From: Enterococcus xiangfangensis
GTDB taxonomy: Bacteria; Bacillota; Bacilli; Lactobacillales; Enterococcaceae
Length of the DNA stretch: 64,000 nt
Direction of reading: 5' to 3'
Assembly: GCF_005405365.1 (NCBI RefSeq)
Contig: NZ_BJDX01000002.1
Span: 62,001 to 126,000 of the forward strand
Shown one piece after another: positions 17,346 through 25,997 of this stretch (position 1 is its first letter; each line of letters begins with the position of its first letter). A model generated the notes under the pieces. That model saw nothing but the letters and a program-made list of their open reading frames with translations. It ran no database searches and was not told where the DNA came from. The translations under genes were made by a program, and so were the position numbers.

Positions 17346-18209
17346 TTATAATTTTGTAATATAACTTAATGCACCCGCTGTATCGAGTGCTAGTTGCTGC
17401 CCGTTCATTTTGTAGGGAGATAGTTCACACGTCAGCGGACCATCATAACCGATTTCCTTTAACTCAGCTACACAAGCCTTCCAATTTATATCTCCTTGCA
17501 ATAAATTAGTAAAGCCTTGAATACTGCCAATGCTTTGCTTAAAATCTTTGACATGGATTTTAGCAATTTTATCTCCTAAAATCCTGATCCATTGTTCTGG
17601 GAACCCATATTGTAAAATATTACCAATATCAAAGTATGCTCCTACATAAGCACTATTTATTTCATCAAGTAACTGTCTAAATTCCAATGGAGATAATAAA
17701 AATTTATTCCAGACATTTTCTAAACCAATTACAATTTTTTGTTCTTCCGCATAGGGTGCCAATTCAAGTAAGGCATTTTTAGCATATTCATAAGCTTTGT
17801 CATATGATTGATCACTTGTCACTAAACCTGGAACAACTAAAATTGTATCTCCTCCCAAACTTTTACAAAGATCAATCATTCTACGAATGATCAGCTTGCC
17901 TTTTTCCCGCGTTTTTTCGTCATTACTATTCAAAGGATAGGTCCAATGTAAAGCAGTCGATAAACTTGAAATTGGTAATTGATATTTGTCTACTAATCGT
18001 TTGATCCTAGACAATGTATTTTCATCAGCATCCAATGTTAAATCTAGTTTTTCTGCTAAGGCTAAGTCTTTTGATACAATTGATTCCGTTACCACATTCT
18101 CAGTAACGTTTAATTCAATCGTGTCAAACCCAGCTTCCTTTGTAACCTTAAATTGTTCTTCTAATGAAAAATCTTTCGGTAGTGACCAAACATTCATTCC
18201 TTTTTTCAC
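17346..18209 (-). CDS. Sugar phosphate isomerase/epimerase-like TIM barrel (AP endonuclease 2 family)
   Basis: 287 residues forming a xylose-isomerase-like TIM barrel. Putative metal ligands lie in IGLENVWNK (Glu), GAYFDIGN (Asp), KIHVKD (His, Asp) and TCELSPY (Glu). Family members epimerise or isomerise keto sugars or dehydrate inositol derivatives. The start is taken as GTG at 18209 because AAGGAGG lies seven bases before it. The pairing with Gfo/Idh/MocA enzymes on both sides suggests oxidation, epimerisation and reduction on one substrate, as in the YcjQRS route elsewhere in the window, but the sequence is not close to the YcjR-like protein. Confidence 0.85.
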   Translation of the reverse strand: MKKGMNVWSLPKDFSLEEQFKVTKEAGFDTIELNVTENVVTESIVSKDLALAEKLDLTLDADENTLSRIKRLVDKYQLPISSLSTALHWTYPLNSNDEKTREKGKLIIRRMIDLCKSLGGDTILVVPGLVTSDQSYDKAYEYAKNALLELAPYAEEQKIVIGLENVWNKFLLSPLEFRQLLDEINSAYVGAYFDIGNILQYGFPEQWIRILGDKIAKIHVKDFKQSIGSIQGFTNLLQGDINWKACVAELKEIGYDGPLTCELSPYKMNGQQLALDTAGALSYITKL

Positions 18210-18235
18210 TATCATCCCTCCTTCTGAGATATTGA

Positions 18236-19207
18236 TCAAACATCGATTGCCTGTTTTTTCTTTGCTGATTCAAATGCAGCTTGGGTAATTAATACAGTAT
18301 ATAACCCATCTTCTCCACTAACTGGTGCTGGCAAATCATTTTCGATAGCTTCAATAAAAGCTTTGAACATCAGATGATCCATATTCTCTTCAAAATAAAA
18401 ATCTTTCCTTTTTTGTTGATCGTCAGAATAAATTTGCATCTTACGACCAAAACCATCGACTATGACATAACCTTTTTCAAAAACCACTTCCAAAATTGCA
18501 TCTCCCCAAATTGGATAACTCGTTGGTCGATTCCAAGAAGTATCTAGGGACATAATCGTTTTTTCTTTGAATTGAATGTTGACTAACCCAATGTCTTCCA
18601 CAGGCAAATTAGTTTCGCTCTTTCCAATAAAGGCTGATATTTTTTCAGGTGTAAGTTGAAATAAATAATTAACTAGATCACTTATATGCACCGTATGATC
18701 TATCAATGCACCTCCTCCAGATAAAAGCGGGTCAATAAACCACCCTCCAGGATTTTTCCCATGATTGGACGCATTTATTGCTAAGACTGGTCCGTAATCT
18801 TCTTCCAGCATAATTTTCTTTAAATCTTGTACCGGTTGACTAAAACGAACTGGGTGTGCAACCATTAGCTTTACTTGATTTATTTTAGCTGCTTCAATCA
18901 TTTCTGCCGCATCAGTCATGCTTAATGCCATTGGCTTTTCTACAATGATATGTTTACCTGCTTCACATGCTGAAAGTGTCAATTCTTTATGAAAAACATT
19001 TTCTGAGCAAACCAGAACCGTATCACAATCTGTTGATAAAACCTCTTCTACTGTCGGATAAGTTGTTAAATTTCTCTCTCGACAAAATTTTTCTGCGTTA
19101 TTTAAATGATGGTCGTAAACGCCTGTTATTTCAATATTTGCCGACTGTAATTCATATACATAACTTTCTGCGTGCATATGAGCAATTCCTAAAATCCCGA
19201 CCTTCAT
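18236..19207 (-). CDS. Gfo/Idh/MocA family oxidoreductase, paralogue of 21251-22258
   Basis: 323 residues. The Rossmann start GILGIAHMHAESYVYEL replaces the usual GxGxxG second Gly with Ala-His. EKPMALSMTDA holds the catalytic Lys; GGWFIDPLLSGGGALIDHTVHISDLV contains the Asp-His pair of the active site; the C-terminal sheet includes LDTSWNRPTSYPIWGD. It shares most of these motifs with the protein encoded at 21251, so the two are recent or conserved paralogues on either side of the AraC gene. Each has a short partner gene directly upstream. Substrate unknown. Confidence 0.9.
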   Translation of the reverse strand: MKVGILGIAHMHAESYVYELQSANIEITGVYDHHLNNAEKFCRERNLTTYPTVEEVLSTDCDTVLVCSENVFHKELTLSACEAGKHIIVEKPMALSMTDAAEMIEAAKINQVKLMVAHPVRFSQPVQDLKKIMLEEDYGPVLAINASNHGKNPGGWFIDPLLSGGGALIDHTVHISDLVNYLFQLTPEKISAFIGKSETNLPVEDIGLVNIQFKEKTIMSLDTSWNRPTSYPIWGDAILEVVFEKGYVIVDGFGRKMQIYSDDQQKRKDFYFEENMDHLMFKAFIEAIENDLPAPVSGEDGLYTVLITQAAFESAKKKQAIDV

Positions 19208-19209
19208 AG

Positions 19210-19671
19210 TTATTGTTCACTCCCTACTTCTTTCAAATATTTAAGAGCAGAACTAAATTCCATTTCGTCATCATCGCTTTCAAAATAGTCCAATTGAAAA
19301 TCAAATGCACTAAAAGCATTGTCAGCTGCGCTATCATATTGCACCATTCCATCATTTGAAACCACTTCAACTTTAAAATATGGCTCTTGAATAGATGAAT
19401 AAGTAGCTAGTGCAAGATTGAATAACGATTCATCATTAAATTGTCCATTAGCAATTTGAGTATTTTGATTCTGTTGTACAATTAAATCAGTTATTTCTAT
19501 CTGACTTGCTGACAAAGCAATTTTTAACTCAAGTATAAATTGCAACCCTTTCTCTAAAAAATCTTCTAGAGACTCTTGGTTTTTTGGTTGATAATAGCTT
19601 AATCTCAGAAATGTAGCTTGTGTTATTCCCCCATCCTTACAAGCATTCAAAACCTTTTTTGCAAACAACAT
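19210..19671 (-). CDS. Small protein resembling a stand-alone Gfo/Idh/MocA C-terminal domain
   Basis: 153 residues, no signal or membrane segment, no Rossmann motif, no EKP. The order of elements, strand (GGITQATFLRLSYY), helix (EDFLEKGLQFILELKIAL), strand (EITDLIVQQ), then paired strands with FKVEVVSNDGMVQYDS, follows the C-terminal half of Gfo/Idh/MocA enzymes, where a VEI-G--G---YDS pair of strands builds the substrate-side sheet. It is the first gene of the operon, three bases from a full-length Gfo/Idh/MocA gene. ATG at 19671 has GAGGTG upstream. It could be a regulatory or oligomerisation partner. The homology is my inference from pattern. Confidence 0.5.
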   Translation of the reverse strand: MLFAKKVLNACKDGGITQATFLRLSYYQPKNQESLEDFLEKGLQFILELKIALSASQIEITDLIVQQNQNTQIANGQFNDESLFNLALATYSSIQEPYFKVEVVSNDGMVQYDSAADNAFSAFDFQLDYFESDDDEMEFSSALKYLKEVGSEQ

Positions 19672-19836
19672 TCTATTCACCTCTTGTGGAATCCGCTTTC
19701 ATTTATTACAATTAGAATACTCGATGTAATGATCAGAATATTTAGAAAAAAATCTCCTTTATTTGCAAATTAAGCTACTGTCCTAAAAAATTTGTTTTAG
19801 TGATCAATCATTTTAAATCTTTGTGAGGTGTAATAT

Positions 19837-20736
19837 TTGGAACAAAATTCTTATTATATCAGCGTTTTGCCTATAAAAAGAATCTATGGGCTAGACATAA
19901 TTACTTTGAAAAAGAATAATACTTATCAAATTAACAGTACTCCTCAATTTATTTTTTACTATGTGGAAGCAGGAAATGTGAAGCTTATTACAAATGAGCA
20001 GGAGCTTTTTTTACAAGGCGGGGAAAGTATCATTCTATCAAATAAAGCTTCTTTTGAATTCATTAATGATACCTGCGACTCAACAAGTATGATTGCTGTT
20101 ACTTTTAATATTTTCACAGAGGATACTGCCATTCAGCCAGTGATTAAACAAAAAACTCGTTTATCTGAAAATCAAAAAAATTTGATAAAGGATATTGTTT
20201 TGAAAGCTCAAGCTTTATACGAGCCCCTATCCATCGAGTGTTTTGATATGCAGAGTCTTAATCAGCAAGCTGACCCATTTGATGAACGAATTCTCTATCT
20301 ACATTTTGCAGAATTACTTTATACGATCGTTCAAAATTACCAGCGAAATCTCATTTGTGATAAAAAAATGTACCGAAAAAATAATAAACAAGATGTCGTT
20401 TCGGAAATTTTAAAATTTATGGAAGAACATTTGGATAAAAATTACTCTGTTGAAGAGCTAGCAAACCTTTTTTTTATCAGCCCTTCCTATATCAAAAAAA
20501 TCTTTAAGGAACACACCGGTTACAGCATTATTAACTACTATAAAACACTAAAGATGGAACAAGCTAAAGATTTAATTCAAAAAGAAGATATGAGTTTTAC
20601 TGATATTGGACTATCTCTTGGTTACGATAGTATTCATCATTTTTCTAATACTTTTAAAAAATACACAGGATTAAGTCCTTCCAAATATAAACAATCAATC
20701 AATATCGTCAGACAAAAAATCAATTATTTTAGTTAG
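19837..20736 (+). CDS. AraC family transcriptional regulator
   Basis: 299 residues. The N-terminal 100 residues form a cupin-like sensor (FIFYYVEAGNVKLITNEQELFLQGGESIIL). The C-terminal 100 residues carry two HTH motifs: VEELANLFFISPSYIKKIFKEHTG and FTDIGLSLGYDSIHHFSNTFKKYTGLSPSKY. The start is TTG with GAGGTG six bases upstream. It is divergent from the eight-gene ABC/oxidoreductase operon and first in a three-gene operon, so it most likely activates both when it binds the sugar. Confidence 0.92.
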   Translation: MEQNSYYISVLPIKRIYGLDIITLKKNNTYQINSTPQFIFYYVEAGNVKLITNEQELFLQGGESIILSNKASFEFINDTCDSTSMIAVTFNIFTEDTAIQPVIKQKTRLSENQKNLIKDIVLKAQALYEPLSIECFDMQSLNQQADPFDERILYLHFAELLYTIVQNYQRNLICDKKMYRKNNKQDVVSEILKFMEEHLDKNYSVEELANLFFISPSYIKKIFKEHTGYSIINYYKTLKMEQAKDLIQKEDMSFTDIGLSLGYDSIHHFSNTFKKYTGLSPSKYKQSINIVRQKINYFS

Positions 20737-20748
20737 GAGTTATTGCTT

Positions 20749-21234
20749 ATGCATTTAGAAAATCAGCATGCCCTCTCAGTAGTTAGTGCCGGAAAAATTG
20801 GTATTGTAAACTTTACAAGACTAACGCTAGCAACTCACTGCGATACAATTAGCGAAAAGGAAGCTATCATGAAAGATGTATTAGGCTTTGTTCGTTCTTT
20901 ACATCAAGGAAGGATCGATACTGTATATGCAACTTGTCACAAAGATGAAGCAGTTTATTTAATTTCATTACAGTTTTTCAATCACTCATTAGCAAATATT
21001 CTATTGGATTTTTCTTATAAAGATTCTGATAATTATTTAAAAAAATTTGAAATCACCGGTGATCGTGGCATTTATCAATACGATTCTCAACAAGAGAACT
21101 CCTTTTCATCAAACTTTTTGAACAGTGGTTCTTATCAAGCCGAAACAGAATTCTCTCCTGTCGATAATATTTGGTTAAATGAACTATTAAGAGAAATCGA
21201 ACTGAGTATTCGTGGCAATCAATTAATTCACTGA
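20749..21234 (+). CDS. Small protein resembling a stand-alone Gfo/Idh/MocA C-terminal domain
   Basis: 161 residues, paralogous in layout to the 19210-19671 product: AGKIGIVNFTRLTL strand, helix KDVLGFVRSLHQG, IDTVYATC strand, then AVYLISLQFFNHSLANILLDF and FEITGDRGIYQYDS with a following SFSS segment. The last stretch matches VEVVSNDGMVQYDS...AFSAF of the first copy. There is no Rossmann fold or catalytic EKP. It lies between the AraC gene and a full Gfo/Idh/MocA gene (16-base gap). ATG with AGGAG nine bases upstream was preferred to the TTG two codons earlier. Function unknown. Confidence 0.5.
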   Translation: MHLENQHALSVVSAGKIGIVNFTRLTLATHCDTISEKEAIMKDVLGFVRSLHQGRIDTVYATCHKDEAVYLISLQFFNHSLANILLDFSYKDSDNYLKKFEITGDRGIYQYDSQQENSFSSNFLNSGSYQAETEFSPVDNIWLNELLREIELSIRGNQLIH

Positions 21235-21250
21235 TACTAGGAGGACAAAG

Positions 21251-22258
21251 ATGAAAGTTGGAATTATCGGCTGTGCACACATGCAGGCTAAAATCTATAC
21301 AAATATTTTTAAACAAGAAAATGTTGAGGTTGTTGGCATATTTGATCAAAATTCATTGCGTGGAAATCAATTTGCTAAAGAAATGGGCATTATCTTTTTT
21401 AAAAGTTTAGATAGAATACTTACAACATCCATTGATACCGTTTTAATTTGTTCAGAAAATTCACTTCACTATGATTATGTTTTAGCAGCTTCAATTCATA
21501 AAAAAAATATTATTGTTGAAAAACCATTAGCCTTAACCACCCAAACTGCATTGCACATGATTGCAGCTTGTCAGGAGGCTCATGTCAAATTATTGGTTGC
21601 ACATCCTATTCGCTTTTCACAAACAATTCTTGATTTAAAAAACTATTATGAAGCAGGTGAATTAGGGACTATTTATGCGTTAAATTGTACAAATCGTGGA
21701 AAAAAACCAGGAGGATGGTTTTTAGATAAGGAATTATCTGGTGGTGGTGCAATTTTAGATCACATGGTTCATCTAATCGATTTATCTCGTTGGTTATTCA
21801 ATTTTGAAATCGATTCAATTTTAGCACGAGCACAAAAACAGCCTGGCAGTGAAATCGAGGAAGCGGGTTTAATCAATATTACTTTTACTAATGGTGTAAT
21901 ATTAAGTTTGGATACTTCTTGGAATCGGCCTTTAAATTATCCCGTTTGGGGCGATGTGGATCTAGAGATCATTAGCGAAAAAGGCTACACATTTATTGAT
22001 GCTATTGGACGTAAAGTTGATTACTACGCAGATAATGAAATTCATAATTACTTGAACTATGAGAAAGATATGGACGAGCGGATGATTCAAACCTTTATTG
22101 CTACTATTGACCAAGATTTACCTGAAGCTGTTAGTGGTGCTGATGGGCTTTACACCATTCAAATTGCCACTTTAGCTTATCTCTCACTGAAACAAAAAAG
22201 AGTGATTTATCGAAATGAATTTGATGAATTATTGCATCAAGATTTTACGCAAAATTAA
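21251..22258 (+). CDS. Gfo/Idh/MocA family oxidoreductase, paralogue of 18236-19207
   Basis: 335 residues. It shares with the 18236 paralogue the AHM variant of the dinucleotide motif (GIIGCAHMQAKIY), EKPLAL, VAHPIRFSQ, GGWFLDKELSGGGAILDHMVHLIDL, and LDTSWNRPLNYPVWGD. The active-site Lys, Asp and His are present. GGAGG precedes the ATG. It ends the AraC operon and a terminator follows. The duplicated small-protein/oxidoreductase module in divergent operons suggests two related steps, such as oxidation and reduction at one carbon, or two substrates. Confidence 0.9.
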   Translation: MKVGIIGCAHMQAKIYTNIFKQENVEVVGIFDQNSLRGNQFAKEMGIIFFKSLDRILTTSIDTVLICSENSLHYDYVLAASIHKKNIIVEKPLALTTQTALHMIAACQEAHVKLLVAHPIRFSQTILDLKNYYEAGELGTIYALNCTNRGKKPGGWFLDKELSGGGAILDHMVHLIDLSRWLFNFEIDSILARAQKQPGSEIEEAGLINITFTNGVILSLDTSWNRPLNYPVWGDVDLEIISEKGYTFIDAIGRKVDYYADNEIHNYLNYEKDMDERMIQTFIATIDQDLPEAVSGADGLYTIQIATLAYLSLKQKRVIYRNEFDELLHQDFTQN

Positions 22259-22292
22259 AAGAAAGGATGTCAAAAACTGACATCCTTCTTTC
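22259..22292. terminator. Terminator after the AraC operon, probably bidirectional
   Basis: AAGAAAGGATGTCA pairs with TGACATCCTTCTTT around AAAAAC; TTTC and T-rich sequence follow on the + strand and A-rich sequence (T-rich on minus) on the other side. Confidence 0.75.
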
Positions 22293-22317
22293 ATTCATTT
22301 AAATCTATTAAAGTCTT

Positions 22318-23472
22318 TCAAGACCTAATCATTTTATGCTGATCAATTGAATCTTGTGCATCCAAAGCCAATAATGACGCTAACATGCTTGATTCTAGAT
22401 TAGAGATTGGTTTTTTACCTGTGCGGATTGCTGAAATAAAATCAGCCAACTGCTCCTCATCACCTGGTTCCATTTGAACTTCTTCGTGATTATTTTGATA
22501 AATCATTACTTCGTCCTTTAGACGATGGTAAATTTTAATTTCGTTACTAGCATCATCAAATGTTAGATGTCCCATAGAGCCAAAGATTTTAAATTCTCGC
22601 TGATAAAAAGCATCAAACAGACATAGCTGATAAGAAAGTTGAACACCGTTCCGATACTGCACCATCACACTATTATGATCATCTACATCAATCTCACTAT
22701 TAAAAACACAACTATCCGGCCAGTCTTCTGACCATTTAATTTTCTTTTCTTTAGCTATATTTTGAATGCTTTCTTCACAAACATCACTTATCTCACAATT
22801 GCTGCAATGTAAATCGTTAGAAACTTCATGACCAAATTTTTTTAAAGCACCTGGTTTTCCCATGACCGATAAGCGACCAAAAGCCATTACTTCGTTTGGT
22901 TGACTGTCAATATACCAGTTAGCGATATCTAAAGAGTGAGTCGCTTTTTGCAATAATAGGCTAGTTGATTTCTCACGTGTTCGATGCCAATCATGAAAAT
23001 AAGCGTACCCTCCATATTGAATGTGATCAATAACATTGACCATCTGAATTTCACCAATCATTCCCTTTTCTAGTAACTCTTTAACTTTTTGATAGGAACG
23101 AGCATAGCGTAATACGTAGCCAACTTCAAAAGCTTTGGGATAATCAATTAACGCTAATTTGATTTGTTCAATTTTCTCTCGACTAACTTCTAATGGTTTT
23201 TCACAAAGAATATGTTTTTTCTTCTCAATCGCTGCTAAAATAATTTCAGCATGCGTATCATCTGGAGTCGCGATAAAAACTGCATCGACTTCTTCATTTG
23301 CTAACAATTCTTGATAGGAAGTCGTGTGCGCAATCTCTGGAAACTTATCAAAATTTTTCCCCAGAGCATCACAAACCATCACTATTTGACAATCTTTATT
23401 GACCATGATTGTTCTTAAAGCATATTTATAACCCCTATTACCCAGCCCAATAATACCAAATCTAATCATCAT
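22318..23472 (-). CDS. Gfo/Idh/MocA oxidoreductase with a cysteine cluster
   Basis: 384 residues. The GIIGLGNRGYKYA Rossmann motif, a CEKPLEV catalytic segment, and HSLDIANWYI in the active-site helix are present. An insertion in the C-terminal half carries CSNC-x5-C and a later Cys (about residues 235-270), a Cys pattern found in one branch of the family, possibly a structural metal site. It is not closely similar to the other copies here. The start is ATG-ATG at 23472, after AGAAGGGA. It stands alone, convergent with the AraC operon, and may not share its substrate. Confidence 0.88.
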   Translation of the reverse strand: MMIRFGIIGLGNRGYKYALRTIMVNKDCQIVMVCDALGKNFDKFPEIAHTTSYQELLANEEVDAVFIATPDDTHAEIILAAIEKKKHILCEKPLEVSREKIEQIKLALIDYPKAFEVGYVLRYARSYQKVKELLEKGMIGEIQMVNVIDHIQYGGYAYFHDWHRTREKSTSLLLQKATHSLDIANWYIDSQPNEVMAFGRLSVMGKPGALKKFGHEVSNDLHCSNCEISDVCEESIQNIAKEKKIKWSEDWPDSCVFNSEIDVDDHNSVMVQYRNGVQLSYQLCLFDAFYQREFKIFGSMGHLTFDDASNEIKIYHRLKDEVMIYQNNHEEVQMEPGDEEQLADFISAIRTGKKPISNLESSMLASLLALDAQDSIDQHKMIRS

Positions 23473-23811
23473 TTGATTTTCCCTTCTTGGTTCTCTCACC
23501 CTCATTCTAGAAAAGGAATTAAAAAAAAGCAAGTCAATGAATATTATAATCGATCTCCTTTAGAGTGAATTTTTATGCTATTGATTTTTCACAGTAATTT
23601 TCTTTTAATTAAATTCATACTTACTTTGTTTTTCTGTAAACGGTCCGTAAAGAAATCACTTTAAAGACTAAAAAAGACACAGCGTACAAAACACGCTGCA
23701 TCTTTAGCTTTTATTCAAATGTTCTCCAATCAATCAGCGAGGTCCTACTTAACTTTTTAAGTTTTTTCCTCACTAAACTTCGTTGGTTTACTAATCGTTC
23801 TGTTCTTTTGC
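23473..23811. other. Intergenic region between Gfo/Idh/MocA gene and NADH peroxidase gene
   Basis: About 340 A/T-rich bases. It must hold the promoter of the Gfo/Idh/MocA gene (not resolved) and contains the terminator at 23665. No coding frame is convincing. Confidence 0.5.
23665..23706 (-). terminator. Terminator of the NADH peroxidase-like gene
   Basis: On the minus strand GATGCAGCGT pairs with ACGCTGTGTC around GTTTTGT, followed by TTTTTTAG. The flank TTGGAGAACATTTGAAT before it matches the flank of the terminator at 11908. Confidence 0.75.
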
Positions 23812-25176
23812 TTATGATTTAGCTTCGTTTTCTTGTTGCAAGGCTTTTAGACCTGCCATGTTAAGCAAGTTCCATGGTGTATCGAATTCCGGTTGGAAGA
23901 AGAAATCCGCATAAGCTAGTTGATCGATCGTAAATTTTGTTTGGATCGCAATGGAAATCGCATTGATGTTTGCTGTCAAATCTTTTTTCGACATGACTTG
24001 TGCGCCTAAGATCTCATGAGTCGCTGGATCATAGACTAATTTGAACAACATCCGCTCTTTCATATTTTCTGGAACAAAATCCATTAACGTTGCTTGATCC
24101 AATAAGACTGATTGAGTCTTGATGCCTAACCGACTTGCCATTTGATCATTCAATCCAGTTGAAGCAAATTTATAATTAAACACCCGTAGTGCTGATGAAC
24201 CTTGAACCCCAGGGAATGGGAATTTCGCATCGACTAAATTTTTAACTGCATAACGTCCTTGACGTCGTGCATTTGTTGCTAGCGAAATATTGACTTCCGT
24301 TTTACCCGGATTGTATTGGATCAGTGTTGCGTCACCGACTGCAAAAACATCTTCAGCGCTTGTCCGCATATATTCATCGGTCTTGATCATCCCGTTTGGA
24401 TGCATAGCGACTGCATCTTTTAACCAAGCGGTATTGGGTCTAACACCGGCGGACATCACAACCATTTCAGCTGGATATTCCCCTTTATCCGTTACGACCT
24501 TCTTGACTTTTCCATCTTCACCGACAAATTCCATGACTTTTTCTTCCATAGCTAACTTGATGCCATTTTCTGTCATTTCTTTTTCTAAAATATCGGTAAA
24601 ACTTTGATCAAGATAAACCCCTAATGGACGAGTGATAATGTCAACGACCGTCACATTTTTGCCTGCTTTCGCGAAAGCTTCTGCTGCTTCGATCCCAATA
24701 TACCCACCGCCAACAACTACGACATTTTGGATATCCGGATCTACTGAGTGAATTCTAAGATCGATCGTGTCTTGACGACCGCGCATCGTTTCGATATTTT
24801 TCAGCTCATGACCGGGAACAGGTAAGATAAATGGATTAGCCCCAGGACTTAAAATCAATTTATCGTAACTTTCTGTTCGAGTTTGACCACTGATGTGATC
24901 CAATACTTCAACTTCATGTTTATCAGGTACTACTTTGGTGATTTCAGTGTTTGTAAAAACGCGAACCCCGCGTTGTTCCATCTCTTCGGCAGTCATGTAA
25001 CGAATTGAATTAACGTCTTTCACGACTCCTTCAAGATACATTTGCGTGCCTCATCCCATAAATGAGATAAAGTCACCTTTTTCGTACCATTGCACTTCCG
25101 CATTGGGATGCGTCAACAGTAATTCTTCGACTGCTTCGTAGCCGCCGTGTGAAGATCCTAAAACAATAACCTTCAT
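23812..25176 (-). CDS. npr: NADH peroxidase/oxidase-like flavoprotein with in-frame UGA at catalytic Cys42
   Basis: 454 codons including one internal UGA. The N-terminus [20 protein letters not shown], the FAD and NAD dinucleotide folds ([21 protein letters not shown]), the [19 protein letters not shown] motif, and the C-terminal [14 protein letters not shown] match NADH peroxidase of Enterococcus along the full length. Codon 42 (25053-25051) is TGA, where the family has the redox cysteine (FISFLSCG there, FISFMG-TGA-GTQ here). The true start is ATG at 25176 with AGGAGG upstream; a start at 25041 would remove the FAD-binding region. Nothing else disrupts the frame. It is either a nonsense mutant or a selenocysteine candidate. 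It would reduce peroxide or oxygen with NADH. Confidence 0.8.
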
Positions 25177-25295
25177 CAAAATCCCTCCTAATTAGTTTGA
25201 TACATTTTTATTGTAACGTAACTCCACTAGAAAAGGATAAATTTTGACTCGTAAATAAGAATGATTCTAAAACACGATTAATAATCATCTGGCTT

Positions 25296-25667
25296 TTAAA
25301 TTTTTTGTTCGATACCGGTCACTTCAATGACTAAGACTCGTGTCAAAAAAGGAAATTCTTTTTTCATTTGATCTACGATTTCACCGAATGAAACAAAACT
25401 AGCCGTTCCAAAAACGTGAAATCCTGTTCCTGGCCCGACCAGCCCTTCTACTTCGCGACTTCCGATTGTTAAAAGAACCTGATCGTTTTCTGCTAAGTCT
25501 TGTTCGACACTATGCATCCCAGCTGCTGGAATATATAACTTATCTCCATCTACCTTCACATAAGAATTCCATGTATTGACCGCATGATAGTAACCTGCCG
25601 TGCTTGAAATAATAGTTACGACCCCTTCATGTTCAAGAACTGCTAAAAATGTATCATTAAATATCAT
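25296..25667 (-). CDS. Pyridoxamine 5'-phosphate oxidase-like FMN-binding protein
   Basis: 123 residues with a split-barrel pattern: N-terminal FLAVLEHEGVVTIIS, NTWNSYVKV, LYIPAAGMHSVEQDLAENDQVLLTIGS, and GTGFHVFGTASF. This follows the PNPOx-like flavin-binding family of small oxidoreductases. No specific substrate. It lies upstream of the peroxidase-like gene in the same direction, 119 bases away, and may share its redox context. Confidence 0.75.
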   Translation of the reverse strand: MIFNDTFLAVLEHEGVVTIISSTAGYYHAVNTWNSYVKVDGDKLYIPAAGMHSVEQDLAENDQVLLTIGSREVEGLVGPGTGFHVFGTASFVSFGEIVDQMKKEFPFLTRVLVIEVTGIEQKI

Positions 25668-25997
25668 AAATCATCTCTCCAATCTATCTAAGATAATCTA
25701 CAGATATCATAGAATAGTAAAAATGTAAATCAGTACTGCTTACTAAAAAGAGAGAGTCAATTCTACATTTGATCTTTTAGCTAAATGAGAATCTATAGTT
25801 AATTCCTGCTGTAATTGGCACTAAATTGCTCAAACATCAAAATAGTTATTCTGTTAAATGATACTATTCGTGTTTTCTAACCTCACAGACATCTTCTGCT
25901 GCTTCATTTAAAAAAAGATTGTATTTTCTAAAAAGAGGTGTATATTACTAAAAGTAAAAAATAGTACGCAACTGCGTAAAAGAAAAGGAAGCTCTTA
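25668..25997. other. Divergent intergenic region with MFS promoter candidate
   Basis: 330 A/T-rich bases. Upstream of the MFS gene, TTGTAT, a 16-base gap and TATATT (about 25919-25946) is a plausible promoter. No small gene or structured RNA recognised. Confidence 0.45.

Noticed and set aside
23812-25041. A 409-residue oxidoreductase starting at ATG 25041
   Set aside because: This start is codon 46 of the real gene and would remove the FAD-binding N-terminus; the AGGAGG site and conserved start lie at 25176, with UGA between.
25005-25050. SECIS-like hairpin after the UGA
   Set aside because: Only a short CACG/CGTG pairing and a GTC/GAC mini-stem are visible; neither gives a convincing bacterial SECIS by eye, so it is not listed as a feature.
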